Source of the DNA: an uncultured Bacillus sp. | Lineage (GTDB): Bacteria > Bacillota > Bacilli > Bacillales_B > DSM-18226 | Length of the DNA: 64,000 nucleotides | Assembly: GCF_946478885.1 (NCBI RefSeq) | Contig: NZ_CAMLDX010000001.1 | Location: forward strand, 58,150 to 122,149 | Direction of reading: 5' to 3' | In this document: positions 29,612 through 37,369 of the stretch, piece by piece | Numbering within the stretch: the stretch's first letter is position 1 | Layout: each line of letters opens with the position of its first letter | The notes under the pieces: generated by a model | Told to the model about the DNA's origin: nothing | Databases searched by the model: none | Seen by the model: the letters and a program-made list of their open reading frames with translations, nothing else | Made by a program: the position numbers and the translations under genes

Positions 29612-30031
29612 TTAAATATAGAACATGTACGAATCAACCTCATCATGATCGGTATGATTTGCCAAATCCTCAATGGTCGTACTATCAAGTACATCCTTGA
29701 CAGCATCCCGAATTCTAATCCATAAAGCCCGTTTAACAGGCTCTTCGTCTTCAATCCCTTCCACAGGCGTAATAGGACCCTCAAGGACACGAATAATATC
29801 TCCTGTTGTAATTTTGGAAGGTTTATTGGCTAACACATAACCTCCGTAAGCACCGCGGATGCTTTTCACCAATCCGGCATTACGCAGCGGTGCAATCAGC
29901 TGCTCTAAATAATGCTCGGACAAATCATTTGCCTGCGCAATTGATTTCAATGAAACAGGTCCTTCCCCATACTTTTTTGCCAATTCAATCATAATTGTTA
30001 GACCGTACCGGCCTTTCGTTGAAATTTTCAT
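29612..30031 (-). CDS. cymR: Rrf2-family cysteine metabolism repressor CymR
   Basis: Global repressor of cysteine biosynthesis and uptake genes in Bacillus, working with O-acetylserine thiol-lyase CysK as a cysteine sensor. The 139-residue protein begins MKISTKGRYGLTIMIELAKK and has the winged helix (SLKSIAQANDLSEHYLEQLI, GLVKSIRGAYGGYVL). It contains no cysteine at all, so the iron-sulfur or thiol sensing of other Rrf2 proteins is impossible. It is followed by yrvO and mnmA; the mtnN-mccAB operon in this window is a likely target. Confidence 0.95.
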   Translation of the reverse strand: MKISTKGRYGLTIMIELAKKYGEGPVSLKSIAQANDLSEHYLEQLIAPLRNAGLVKSIRGAYGGYVLANKPSKITTGDIIRVLEGPITPVEGIEDEEPVKRALWIRIRDAVKDVLDSTTIEDLANHTDHDEVDSYMFYI

Positions 30032-30043
30032 CTTTCCACCTCT

Positions 30044-30706
30044 TTAAAGATAATAAGTTTTCTGGTGTGTTTCTTTATTTATCCTTGTTAAAATGTTATC
30101 CGTCATTCGTTGGCATTGCGGCAGGGCATAGCCTGATATAGTTCCAAGCAATAAGCCAATGACAATGGTGCCCCAGAATACCGGCCCGCCAAGCTGCCAG
30201 CCTACAAGTAATACAAGTACTTCCATCGTACTTCGAACCTTCCCGATCTTCCAGCCTGTTTTGGACGTAATAGCAAGCATTAAGCTGTCCCGAGGTCCTG
30301 CACCAAGCTGTGCCGAAATATAAATTCCCATTCCATAGCAGCAGAGAATCAGTCCGGCTGCAAACATCATGATTTTTCCCATAAGAGTAGACGGTGTTTT
30401 CATAAAAGGCAGCCACATATACATATCAATAAATAAGCCGACCAACAGCATATTTAGAAAAGCGCCAAACTGAGGGATCGATTTCGATATAAGGGCTGAA
30501 ACCGTTAATATAAAAAGTCCAACAATAATATTCCAGATTCCAATTGTTAAACCGAATTTCAAAAATAATCCTACATGCAGCACATCCCAAGGTGATGGTC
30601 CAAGATCCGCAATAATAAGAAAAACCACTCCTAATGACATAATCAATAATCCAGAGAGATAGATCATAAAACGCGGGCCTATTTGACCTTTTCTTTTTTG
30701 TATCAT
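30044..30706 (-). CDS. YczE/YyaS/YitT family membrane protein
   Basis: A 220-residue polytopic membrane protein with about five hydrophobic segments, similar in layout to B. subtilis YczE, whose loss affects bacillaene/surfactin-type synthesis by an unknown mechanism. Conserved family stretches are LGPSPWDVLHVGL and the paired LGAGPRDSLMLAI. I chose the ATG at 30706 behind AAGGTTGGG. It lies 12 bp upstream of cymR on the same strand and between cymR and rarA, a place with no such gene in B. subtilis. Exact function unknown. Confidence 0.78.
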   Translation of the reverse strand: MIQKRKGQIGPRFMIYLSGLLIMSLGVVFLIIADLGPSPWDVLHVGLFLKFGLTIGIWNIIVGLFILTVSALISKSIPQFGAFLNMLLVGLFIDMYMWLPFMKTPSTLMGKIMMFAAGLILCCYGMGIYISAQLGAGPRDSLMLAITSKTGWKIGKVRSTMEVLVLLVGWQLGGPVFWGTIVIGLLLGTISGYALPQCQRMTDNILTRINKETHQKTYYL

Positions 30707-30847
30707 TATACCCAACCTTATTTTATATGATAAATAGGAAATCAATCTATTGTATATAAATAGACTTTTTCCATTATATCATAATTCTCCGCAATAAGGC
30801 ATTGGTATGGCCGAAGAACATGCAGGATCTTGCGCACAGCTTCCGAA

Positions 30848-32134
30848 TCATAGTTGTTTTTTAAATTGCTGTAATCTATGATAAATGGCGGCCATTCTTT
30901 TTTCTTCACCTGCTTCAAGAGGATGATAGTATTCTGTTCCTTTCAAATTGGCAGGCAAATATTCCTGATTGACCCATCCTCCAAAGGTTCCCAGTGGGAA
31001 ATCATGAGGGTATTGATAGCCTGTATGCCCTAGCTCCTTTGCTCCGGCATAATGAGCATCGCGCAAATGATTCGGAATTTCTCCCACTTTGCCAGTTCGA
31101 ATTCCATCGATCGCTTCATCCAGTGCTTTATAAGCAGAATTTGATTTTGTGGACAAACACATTTCAATCACGGCTGTTGCGAGAGGAATCCGTGCCTCAG
31201 GAAGCCCCAAGCGTTCACTTGCCATAACCGCGGCTAGCACATGGCTTCCGACATCAGGATTGGCAAGCCCGATATCTTCAAAGGCGATCACAAGCAGGCG
31301 TCGATTGACGGATACTAAATCCCCGCTTTCCAAAAGATGGGCTAAATAATAAAGAGCGGCATTCGCATCACTACCACGGATGCTTTTCTGCAAGCTGGAT
31401 AATAGATTGTAATAGTGGGAACCCTTCTTATCGCTGTAAACCCCAACCTTGGATATCATTCCTTCAATGGTTCCGTTCTCAATCAAATATCTATCATTCT
31501 CCTGATCAGAAGCATAGACAATCGATTCCAGCAATGTAAGGGCTTTTCTCGCGTCACCATTCGCACCGGAGGCGATTCTTTGGATCTGCTCTCCGCTAAT
31601 TTGAATGTCAAGCCTGCCAAGTCCCTTTTTTTCGTCCGCTAGCGCCCGTTTCATTAATTCCTCAATATCTGTTGCTGTCAGCCGCTTAAGTTGCAGAATC
31701 TGCCCGCATCGGCTGCGGATCGCTGGGTTCACATCATGAAAGGGATTCTCGGTTGTTGCCCCAATTAAAATGATTGTCCCATTCTCTACATGTGGAAGAA
31801 GATAATCCTGTTGTGCCTTGTTAAAGCGATGGATTTCATCCAAAAACAAAATTAATTTGCCAGTTAATCGTGCTTCCTGAACGACTTCCTCGATATCTTT
31901 TTTTCCAGAGGTTGTTGCATTTAATGCGATAAACGGGATTTTCACTGTTCCTGCAATCGCATGGGCTAAAGACGTTTTCCCGATTCCCGGCTCACCGTAT
32001 AGGAGCATAGAAGGAACGTAGCCGTTATGAATCATCTTATATAAGCTCGTATTTTTCCCAAATATTTCTTTCTGACCGGCCACCTCATCAATGGATGACG
32101 GTCTCATTCGATACGCAAGCGGTTCTCCGTTCAA
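30848..32134 (-). CDS. rarA: Replication-associated recombination protein RarA (MgsA)
   Basis: AAA+ ATPase acting at stalled replication forks. Walker A is GEPGIGKTS, Walker B LILFLDEIHR, and sensor region GATTENPFHDVNPAIRSRC is intact; the C-terminal tetramerisation domain (SNSAYKALDEAIDGIRTG onward) is complete. I prefer a TTG start at 32134 (428 residues) because TGGAGGT lies seven bases upstream; the ATG at 32149 overlaps that site. It corresponds to yrvN, normally beside cymR; here one membrane gene separates them. Confidence 0.94.
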   Translation of the reverse strand: MNGEPLAYRMRPSSIDEVAGQKEIFGKNTSLYKMIHNGYVPSMLLYGEPGIGKTSLAHAIAGTVKIPFIALNATTSGKKDIEEVVQEARLTGKLILFLDEIHRFNKAQQDYLLPHVENGTIILIGATTENPFHDVNPAIRSRCGQILQLKRLTATDIEELMKRALADEKKGLGRLDIQISGEQIQRIASGANGDARKALTLLESIVYASDQENDRYLIENGTIEGMISKVGVYSDKKGSHYYNLLSSLQKSIRGSDANAALYYLAHLLESGDLVSVNRRLLVIAFEDIGLANPDVGSHVLAAVMASERLGLPEARIPLATAVIEMCLSTKSNSAYKALDEAIDGIRTGKVGEIPNHLRDAHYAGAKELGHTGYQYPHDFPLGTFGGWVNQEYLPANLKGTEYYHPLEAGEEKRMAAIYHRLQQFKKQL

Positions 32135-32250
32135 TCCGATAACCTCCATTTAACATCTAATTCCCATTATATCGCAAAGTCCGGTACCGTAAAAGCAGAC
32201 GCCCTGCGGAAGGATGGATGGACAGAAATATATTGGCCTTTTGCGATCGG

Positions 32251-32280
32251 AAAATACCTGTTCGTTTGAACAGGCATTTT
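32251..32280 (-). terminator. Terminator of the ABC transporter operon
   Basis: AAAATGCCTGTTC and GAACAGGTATTTT (one G-T pair) form a 13-bp stem with a 4-nt loop, 27 bp after the last operon gene. Confidence 0.85.
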
Positions 32281-32306
32281 CTGATCCTCTTAATTGAATT
32301 CCTTCA

Positions 32307-33266
32307 TCAGGCAGCTACATCCCGCTTCTTGAAAACAACTAGGGATAGTGCAAGGAATAGGATAAAATAAAGCAGCAGCATGATGACTGAAAAAGATAGT
32401 GTCATGCCTTCAACTATCGGAACTCCTTCAAAATACTGCATTAAATTCGTATTGGCAAATAAAATATATTTAGCCCAGGAAAATTTGAGCGCGATTAATT
32501 GTGTGATCTGTCCCCCTGTAAACAACAGAAAGACCGCTAAACCAATCGCAAGGGAACTATTACGGAAAACAGCCGAAATCATAAAGGCCATCGTGGCTAA
32601 GATAAAGGTACTGATGGACTGTAAGCCATATAAAACCAGTAAATGAACAGGCAGGCTTTGTTCTGTAACTACGCCATTATAGTAGTTTAAATAGGGAACC
32701 GGATTATCTGGCAACCCGAACAACAGAACACCTAACAGCCCGGAACAAACAAATAATATGGCCATCATAAGAATTCCGAATATAACCACGGTCAAATATT
32801 TGGAGGCAAGAATTTTCCACCGTTGAATCGGCCGGATAAGCAGGAGCTTTATCGTCCCCCAATTAAACTCGCTTGCCACGATTCCCGCCGCAATAATAAT
32901 CGTAAAAAGTCCCACAAAATCAATTATACCAGCTGTATCTTTAACAAAGCTCCAAACAGAGTAATCCTCATTTGGTGAAATCTGATGCTCAATACGATAT
33001 TCATTGATCGCGATTTTTCTCTCCAATTGGATCAAGGAATTCTCAGGTACAGAACCTTTTAGTTCCTTCAATTGCTGCTTTAGTGATTCATTTTCTATCT
33101 GAAGACCCTGTTCCCAATTCTCATTATTTGGAACCGTTCCGCTATGCTCCTGAAATTTAATTAAGGTCCCTGCCGCCGCTACGATTAAGATGAGAAGTCC
33201 AATCATCACATATGTACCAGATCTGCGGAAAATCTTCATCCATTCATTTTTGATCAAATTAAGCAT
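32307..33266 (-). CDS. ABC-2 type permease, last gene of GntR/ABC operon
   Basis: A 319-residue membrane subunit with an N-terminal helix (TYVMIGLLILIVAAAGTLI), a charged extracellular loop with coiled-coil character (residues about 40-95) and five further membrane helices. The layout matches BcrB/NatB-like ABC-2 permeases used in peptide-antibiotic export or sodium efflux. I chose the ATG at 33266 after AAGGAGGGG; it overlaps the ATPase stop by 8 bp, showing tight coupling. The substrate cannot be read from sequence. Confidence 0.82.
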   Translation of the reverse strand: MLNLIKNEWMKIFRRSGTYVMIGLLILIVAAAGTLIKFQEHSGTVPNNENWEQGLQIENESLKQQLKELKGSVPENSLIQLERKIAINEYRIEHQISPNEDYSVWSFVKDTAGIIDFVGLFTIIIAAGIVASEFNWGTIKLLLIRPIQRWKILASKYLTVVIFGILMMAILFVCSGLLGVLLFGLPDNPVPYLNYYNGVVTEQSLPVHLLVLYGLQSISTFILATMAFMISAVFRNSSLAIGLAVFLLFTGGQITQLIALKFSWAKYILFANTNLMQYFEGVPIVEGMTLSFSVIMLLLYFILFLALSLVVFKKRDVAA

Positions 33267-34185
33267 GGAGCATCCCCTCCTTTTTTTCTGTGACTTCCAA
33301 AAAGGCATCCTCTAAAGTCTTTGTATGTTCCAGAATTCCATAAATTGCTATTCCATTCTCAACAAGGATCTTGACGATATGAGGAATCTGCTCTTTTCCT
33401 ACTGCAATACTTAAACCGGAATCAACCTGTTGAACAGTCACTTCCGAGATATGTGTGTTAAGAATCTGTACAGCCTTGACCCGATCATCTACTTCAAAGA
33501 AGAATAGTTTATCCGAGTCTTGGACAAAATCCTGGATTCGTTGTACATCCACCAGTTTGCCCTGCTGGATAATCCCAATCCGGTCACACATCATTTCCAT
33601 TTCCGCCAACAGGTGGCTTGAGACAATGACCGCCATATTCTTTTTGCTTGCCAGCATCCGCACATGGTCGCGGATTTCTCTAATTCCTGCCGGATCTAAT
33701 CCGTTTGTCGGCTCATCAAGAATTAAAACTTCCGGATCATGCAGTAAACATTGAGCCAGTCCGAGACGTTGACGCATACCCAATGAATAGTTTTTGACCT
33801 TATCATGAATTCGTTCCGTTAAGCCGACCAATTCGACGACTTCCGCAATCTTTTCCTTTGTTACTCCCTTACTCATTCGGGCAAAATGAATCAAATTTTG
33901 ATAGCCGGTTAAAAATTTGTACATTTCTGGATTTTCCACAATTGCACCAATATGTCTAACCGCATCCTCAAAATTGTTTTGAATACTCTTGCCGGCAATT
34001 TCAATATCTCCGTCCGTGATACCGATTAATCCGACCATCATACGTATCGTTGTTGTTTTACCTGCTCCATTAGGCCCTAAAAAGCCAAAAACTTCTCCTC
34101 TATGAACCTCAAAGCTTATCGAATCAATGATTTTCCTCCCTTTAATTACTTTCGTTACATTTTTGAGCTTCACAATTTCTGTCAT
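33259..34185 (-). CDS. ABC transporter ATPase (BcrA/NatA-like)
   Basis: A 308-residue ATP-binding subunit. Walker A is GPNGAGKTT, the signature YSLGMRQRLGLAQCL, and Walker B VLILDEPTNGLD; a C-terminal extension of about 90 residues (VDDRVKAVQILNTHISEVTV onward) is typical of BcrA-like proteins. The ATG at 34185 follows AAGGAGAG. It pairs with the permease immediately downstream. Drug or peptide export is the usual role of such pairs; the actual substrate is unknown. Confidence 0.88.
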   Translation of the reverse strand: MTEIVKLKNVTKVIKGRKIIDSISFEVHRGEVFGFLGPNGAGKTTTIRMMVGLIGITDGDIEIAGKSIQNNFEDAVRHIGAIVENPEMYKFLTGYQNLIHFARMSKGVTKEKIAEVVELVGLTERIHDKVKNYSLGMRQRLGLAQCLLHDPEVLILDEPTNGLDPAGIREIRDHVRMLASKKNMAVIVSSHLLAEMEMMCDRIGIIQQGKLVDVQRIQDFVQDSDKLFFFEVDDRVKAVQILNTHISEVTVQQVDSGLSIAVGKEQIPHIVKILVENGIAIYGILEHTKTLEDAFLEVTEKKEGMLHA

Positions 34186-34199
34186 GTGACACTCTCCTT

Positions 34200-34892
34200 T
34201 CATTCCTTAAAGGTTTTCTTCATCCATTCCAGCACCGATAGCCCTTCTTCTGCCCGGAGCTGTTCAACATCTCTTTGACCGACCATCACCCCGTCTTTGA
34301 CTAGCAACACTTCATCAAGAAGGGGTTCGATTTCAGCTATTTCATGTGTAGCAATGACAACAGTCTGATGATCAAAATCCACAAATGAAATAAGTCCCTT
34401 TACAATCGATTCACGAACGATCGGATCCAGTCCGGAAAAGGGTTCATCAAGTAAAATGACCGGTGCCTTGCGGGCAAGAGCCAATGCAAGCTTCAGCCTG
34501 CTGCGGTGCCCCTTGGATAGCTGCTTCATTTTCTTACTTGGATCGAGTGACATGAAGGTTAATAGTTCTTCCGCCCGCCCCCGATCAAAATCAGGAAACT
34601 GAGATTGCGTATAACGAACCATGTCCTTAATGGTAAATGGCTCATAAAACATATCGAGTTCTGATAAATATACAACCTCATTTGCTATCCTCCGTCCGGC
34701 TTTTTTTCCGTTAACCCTTACCGTGCCACTAGAAGAATGCACGAGCCCCGCAATGAGCTTCAGTGTGGTTGATTTTCCGCTACCGTTTGGGCCGAGCAGA
34801 CCAATAATTTTCCCTGATTCAAGTTTAAATGTAACCTGATTAAGCGCAATATCACGGCCATATTTTTTTGACACACAATCAAATACGATCAT
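34200..34892 (-). CDS. ABC transporter ATPase (YtrB-like)
   Basis: A 230-residue ATP-binding subunit, shorter than its neighbour. Walker A is GPNGSGKST, the signature is degenerate (LSKGHRSRLKLALA), and Walker B is VILLDEPFSGLD. Degenerate signature and short C-terminus resemble YtrB of the B. subtilis ytr operon. The ATG at 34892 follows GAGGGGG and overlaps the GntR stop by 14 bp. Its likely partner is the permease at 35273, the first gene of the operon. Confidence 0.86.
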   Translation of the reverse strand: MIVFDCVSKKYGRDIALNQVTFKLESGKIIGLLGPNGSGKSTTLKLIAGLVHSSSGTVRVNGKKAGRRIANEVVYLSELDMFYEPFTIKDMVRYTQSQFPDFDRGRAEELLTFMSLDPSKKMKQLSKGHRSRLKLALALARKAPVILLDEPFSGLDPIVRESIVKGLISFVDFDHQTVVIATHEIAEIEPLLDEVLLVKDGVMVGQRDVEQLRAEEGLSVLEWMKKTFKE

Positions 34893-35268
34893 TCTGTTCC
34901 CCCTCTCTCTCGGCAAAATAATCGTTTAGACTGGCTATGATTTCTTCCTTGGAAAACCCAAGATCCTGCAGGCTGTTTACAAAGGATGAAATAATCTCAG
35001 TCTGGCGCTTCTGTTTGAGAGTCCGAATCACATACGGATTTTCAACGACAAATGTTCCCTGTCCCCTTTTGCTCTCCACAATCTCCATCCTTTCTAATTC
35101 ACGGTACGTTCTTTGAATGGTATTTGGATTTACTCCGGTTTGCATAGCCATTTCGCGGACAGAAGGAAGTTTATCACCTGGATGAAGATCATTTCTGACG
35201 ATTTGTTGACAGATTTTATCAGCGATTTGCATGTATATGGGTTTCGATGACTGAAATTCCTCCTCCAT
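34879..35268 (-). CDS. GntR-family repressor (YtrA subfamily)
   Basis: A 129-residue regulator with an N-terminal winged helix (QIADKICQQIVRNDLHPGDK, then LPSVREMAMQTGVNPNTIQR with the recognition helix) and a short C-terminal dimerisation tail without the large effector domain. This is the YtrA subfamily layout, usually an autorepressor of its own ABC operon induced by cell-wall antibiotics. It is the second gene of the operon, 4 bp after the first permease. The palindrome at 36096-36129 is the natural operator candidate. Confidence 0.9.
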   Translation of the reverse strand: MEEEFQSSKPIYMQIADKICQQIVRNDLHPGDKLPSVREMAMQTGVNPNTIQRTYRELERMEIVESKRGQGTFVVENPYVIRTLKQKRQTEIISSFVNSLQDLGFSKEEIIASLNDYFAEREGEQNDRI

Positions 35269-35272
35269 TGCG

Positions 35273-36064
35273 CTACACCTCTACTTTCCGCTCAAGAAGC
35301 CATGCTGAAAGAGAAAAAACAATGGTCGTAAGAAGAAGATATAGCAGCACTGTTATCAGCGAAACATCGATTGTTCCCATATTCGGAATCAAGGTGGCTA
35401 TATCTTTGTCAGCTTCAAATCTGAAATCCCGCAGTATGTGAATCTGAATGACTCCTGCATGGTTTATTTTTTCAAAAAAAGGCTGGGCTCTGAGATAATT
35501 ACCGACAGAATAAAAAGCGAACCACACTACAAGAATGATAAGCCAGCGGATGTTTTTGATCACAGGGTTGTTTTTCATTGCATAAAAAAGGGTCCAATAA
35601 AACTGAAGCCAGACTGCATAATAGATCGCCATAGCGGTGATAAATAAAGCAATTAACAACAGCCCCTTTAATCCATGCTCCGCGAGTTCATCTGGTAAGG
35701 CTGGTATCACGGCATATTCAACGGACCAGTATGCGCCAAGGAACACAATGAATAAAGAGAGAAAATAATAGGCTAAGCTAGCCGTAAGTTTTGCGATTAA
35801 TAGAATCGTACTCTTATTGGGATTATGAAGCCATAGCTGTGTTTTCCCTTCCCTTCTTAAAGAGAGATACAGAAAGAGGGGCAAATATCCAAAATGCATG
35901 ATATAGACAAAAATAAACATAAAAGCCATAATTAGCGGTTCCCCATAATATTGGCTTACACTGGCTGCTACAATAAAGATAAACAGCATGATCCCAAGTA
36001 ACGTATAAAAATCAGCTCTCGAGGTCTTCAATTCCTTCCAAAGCAGCCCTTTAAAAGCTGACAA
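35273..36064 (-). CDS. ABC permease, first gene of GntR/ABC operon
   Basis: A 263-residue membrane protein with about six hydrophobic segments (for example FYTLLGIMLFIFIVAASVSQ, MAFMFIFVYIMHFGYLPLFL). It has the size and helix pattern of YtrC/YtrD-type permeases. The start is a TTG at 36064 behind AAGGAGG. It is unusual that the permease, not the regulator, is the promoter-proximal gene. I infer that it works with the ATPase at 34200. Confidence 0.78.
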   Translation of the reverse strand: MSAFKGLLWKELKTSRADFYTLLGIMLFIFIVAASVSQYYGEPLIMAFMFIFVYIMHFGYLPLFLYLSLRREGKTQLWLHNPNKSTILLIAKLTASLAYYFLSLFIVFLGAYWSVEYAVIPALPDELAEHGLKGLLLIALFITAMAIYYAVWLQFYWTLFYAMKNNPVIKNIRWLIILVVWFAFYSVGNYLRAQPFFEKINHAGVIQIHILRDFRFEADKDIATLIPNMGTIDVSLITVLLYLLLTTIVFSLSAWLLERKVEV

Positions 36065-36095
36065 TATGGCATTCCTCCTTTGATATCATTCTACT

Positions 36096-36129
36096 GTCTT
36101 AGTGTTCTAGTTACATAGTACGCTAAGAC
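36096..36129 (-). promoter_or_regulatory. 34-bp operator-like palindrome at the ABC operon promoter
   Basis: Two 14-bp arms, GTCTTAGTGTTCTA and TAGTACGCTAAGAC, match at 12 of 14 positions around a GTTACA spacer. The inner AGTGTT...TACGCT resembles the AGTGTA-N13-TACACT site of YtrA. It covers the candidate -10 TACTAT (36115-36120), which lies 17 bp from a -35 TTGCGT (36138-36143). Binding by the GntR protein encoded in the same operon would give autorepression (inference). Confidence 0.75.
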
Positions 36130-36180
36130 AAAAGAAAACGCAATGAGTTTGAACGAACATTTTATTTATTCATCCAAAAA

Positions 36181-36203
36181 AAGACGCTCCAATTAAGCGT
36201 CTT
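36181..36203 (-). terminator. Terminator overlapping the tcdA end
   Basis: AAGACGCT and AGCGTCTT form an 8-bp stem with a 7-nt loop followed by seven Ts on the minus strand; the stem includes the tcdA stop codon. Confidence 0.85.
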
Positions 36204-36963
36204 TTACATCCTTTACCGTCATAATTTTGATATCATGCAATAATTGTCTTACAACATAACTCGCCATAACCAGCCCCGCGACTGAAGGGACAAATGCATT
36301 CGAAGAAGGCGGCATTTTCGCTTTTCGGATTTCCGCATCGTTCTTGCCAACTACCTTACGGACATCTTCGCGAATGACAATCGGACTCTCATCTGAGAAA
36401 ACCACCGGTATTCCCTTGCGGATTCCTTCTTTCCTTAATCGTGTCCGAATCACTTTCGCAATCGGATCTGTATGGGTTTTTGAAATATCAGCAATTTGAA
36501 ACCGGGTCGGATCCATTTTATTGGCCGCGCCCATACTTGAAATGATTGGAATATTTCGTGATAAACATTCCTTCATCAAATGAATTTTATAAGAAATCGT
36601 ATCAGAAGCATCTACGACAAAGTCAAATTTATGAGAAAAGATTTCTTCATAGGTCTCTTCCGTATAAAATATCTTCAGCGCAATTACTTCACAATCCGGA
36701 TTAATGTCAGCAATTCTTTCCTTCATTAATTCCACTTTCGGTCTGCCTACTGTGGAAAGCAACGCAATAATTTGGCGATTGACATTCGTAATATCCACAT
36801 CATCCTTATCAATTAACACCAATTTGCCTACACCGGAGCGGGCAAGAGCCTCTGCGGCAAATGAACCGACACCACCGATTCCTAATACGGCCACAGTACT
36901 ATTCTTTAATGTTTCTAGACCTTCCCTTCCTATCGCCAATTCATTACGTGAAAATTGATGTAA
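36193..36963 (-). CDS. tcdA: tRNA threonylcarbamoyladenosine dehydratase TcdA (YrvM)
   Basis: E1-like enzyme that cyclises the t6A37 modification of tRNA to ct6A, using ATP. From the ATG at 36963 (GGAG upstream) the protein is 256 residues. The nucleotide-binding loop is VLGIGGVGSFAAEALARSG, the adenylation aspartate region is VDASDTISYKIHLM, and RTRLRKEGI and PSVAGLVMASYV are conserved in the family. Its place between aspS/6S RNA and rarA is conserved in Bacillus, though here the ABC operon intervenes on the rarA side. Confidence 0.94.
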   Translation of the reverse strand, partial: LHQFSRNELAIGREGLETLKNSTVAVLGIGGVGSFAAEALARSGVGKLVLIDKDDVDITNVNRQIIALLSTVGRPKVELMKERIADINPDCEVIALKIFYTEETYEEIFSHKFDFVVDASDTISYKIHLMKECLSRNIPIISSMGAANKMDPTRFQIADISKTHTDPIAKVIRTRLRKEGIRKGIPVVFSDESPIVIREDVRKVVGKNDAEIRKAKMPPSSNAFVPSVAGLVMASYVVRQLLHDIKIMTVKDVKDA

Positions 36964-37070
36964 CATCCATACCAACTCCAATATCCTACTTTTCTTATAT
37001 AATTTGCAGATCATTAATATATCATATTATACCACTATTCGTAATTGGTATTTTTTAAAGCAAATAAAAA

Positions 37071-37091
37071 ACCACGCTGTTATCGCATGGT
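37071..37091 (-). terminator. Terminator of the 6S RNA transcript
   Basis: CCATGC and GCGTGG close a 7-nt loop, followed by TTTTTTATTT on the minus strand, about 25 nt beyond the predicted mature 6S 3' end. Confidence 0.75.
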
Positions 37092-37114
37092 CTTCATCAC
37101 GGTCTTCCATATAC

Positions 37115-37308
37115 TGAAAGAGTCCCAATTGTGCCGTAGTATGATGCCCTCGTTTTGATCCCGCACTCAGCAGGTGGGTATTCTGTTCCGAATTTAGTAA
37201 GTCCTTCCAAGAAGGCATTTACACCACTCGAAAACACCGAATTCCCAAAGGTAAAATGTTCGGTCAAAATTTCAGGTTACCCAACGAACACATTAGGACT
37301 CTCTTTAA
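37115..37308 (-). ncRNA. bsrA: 6S RNA (bsrA / 6S-1 type)
   Basis: About 194-nt RNA that mimics an open promoter and sequesters sigma-A RNA polymerase. The 5' end AAAGAGAGTCCTAATGTG pairs with the 3' end CACAATTGGGACTCTTT to form the long closing stem, and the interior gives the large central bubble. In B. subtilis the 6S-1 gene bsrA lies between aspS and yrvM (tcdA), exactly this position. A consensus sigma-A promoter precedes it and a terminator follows. Ends are approximate. The region 36964-37369 holds nothing else. Confidence 0.9.
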
Positions 37309-37318
37309 GCTTATCATT

Positions 37319-37347
37319 ATCATAGCATAATGCTATTGATCATTCAA
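37319..37347 (-). promoter_or_regulatory. Sigma-A promoter of 6S RNA
   Basis: -35 TTGAAT (37342-37347) and -10 TATGAT (37319-37324) with a 17-bp spacer, placing the start at about 37310. It sits 23 bp beyond the aspS stop. Confidence 0.85.
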
Positions 37348-37369
37348 GAAATGCCCAGCATCTTCCTTT

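Noticed and set aside
37027..37218. 63-codon minus-strand ORF beside tcdA
   Set aside because: It lies over the 6S RNA and its terminator; no ribosome site and no family resemblance.
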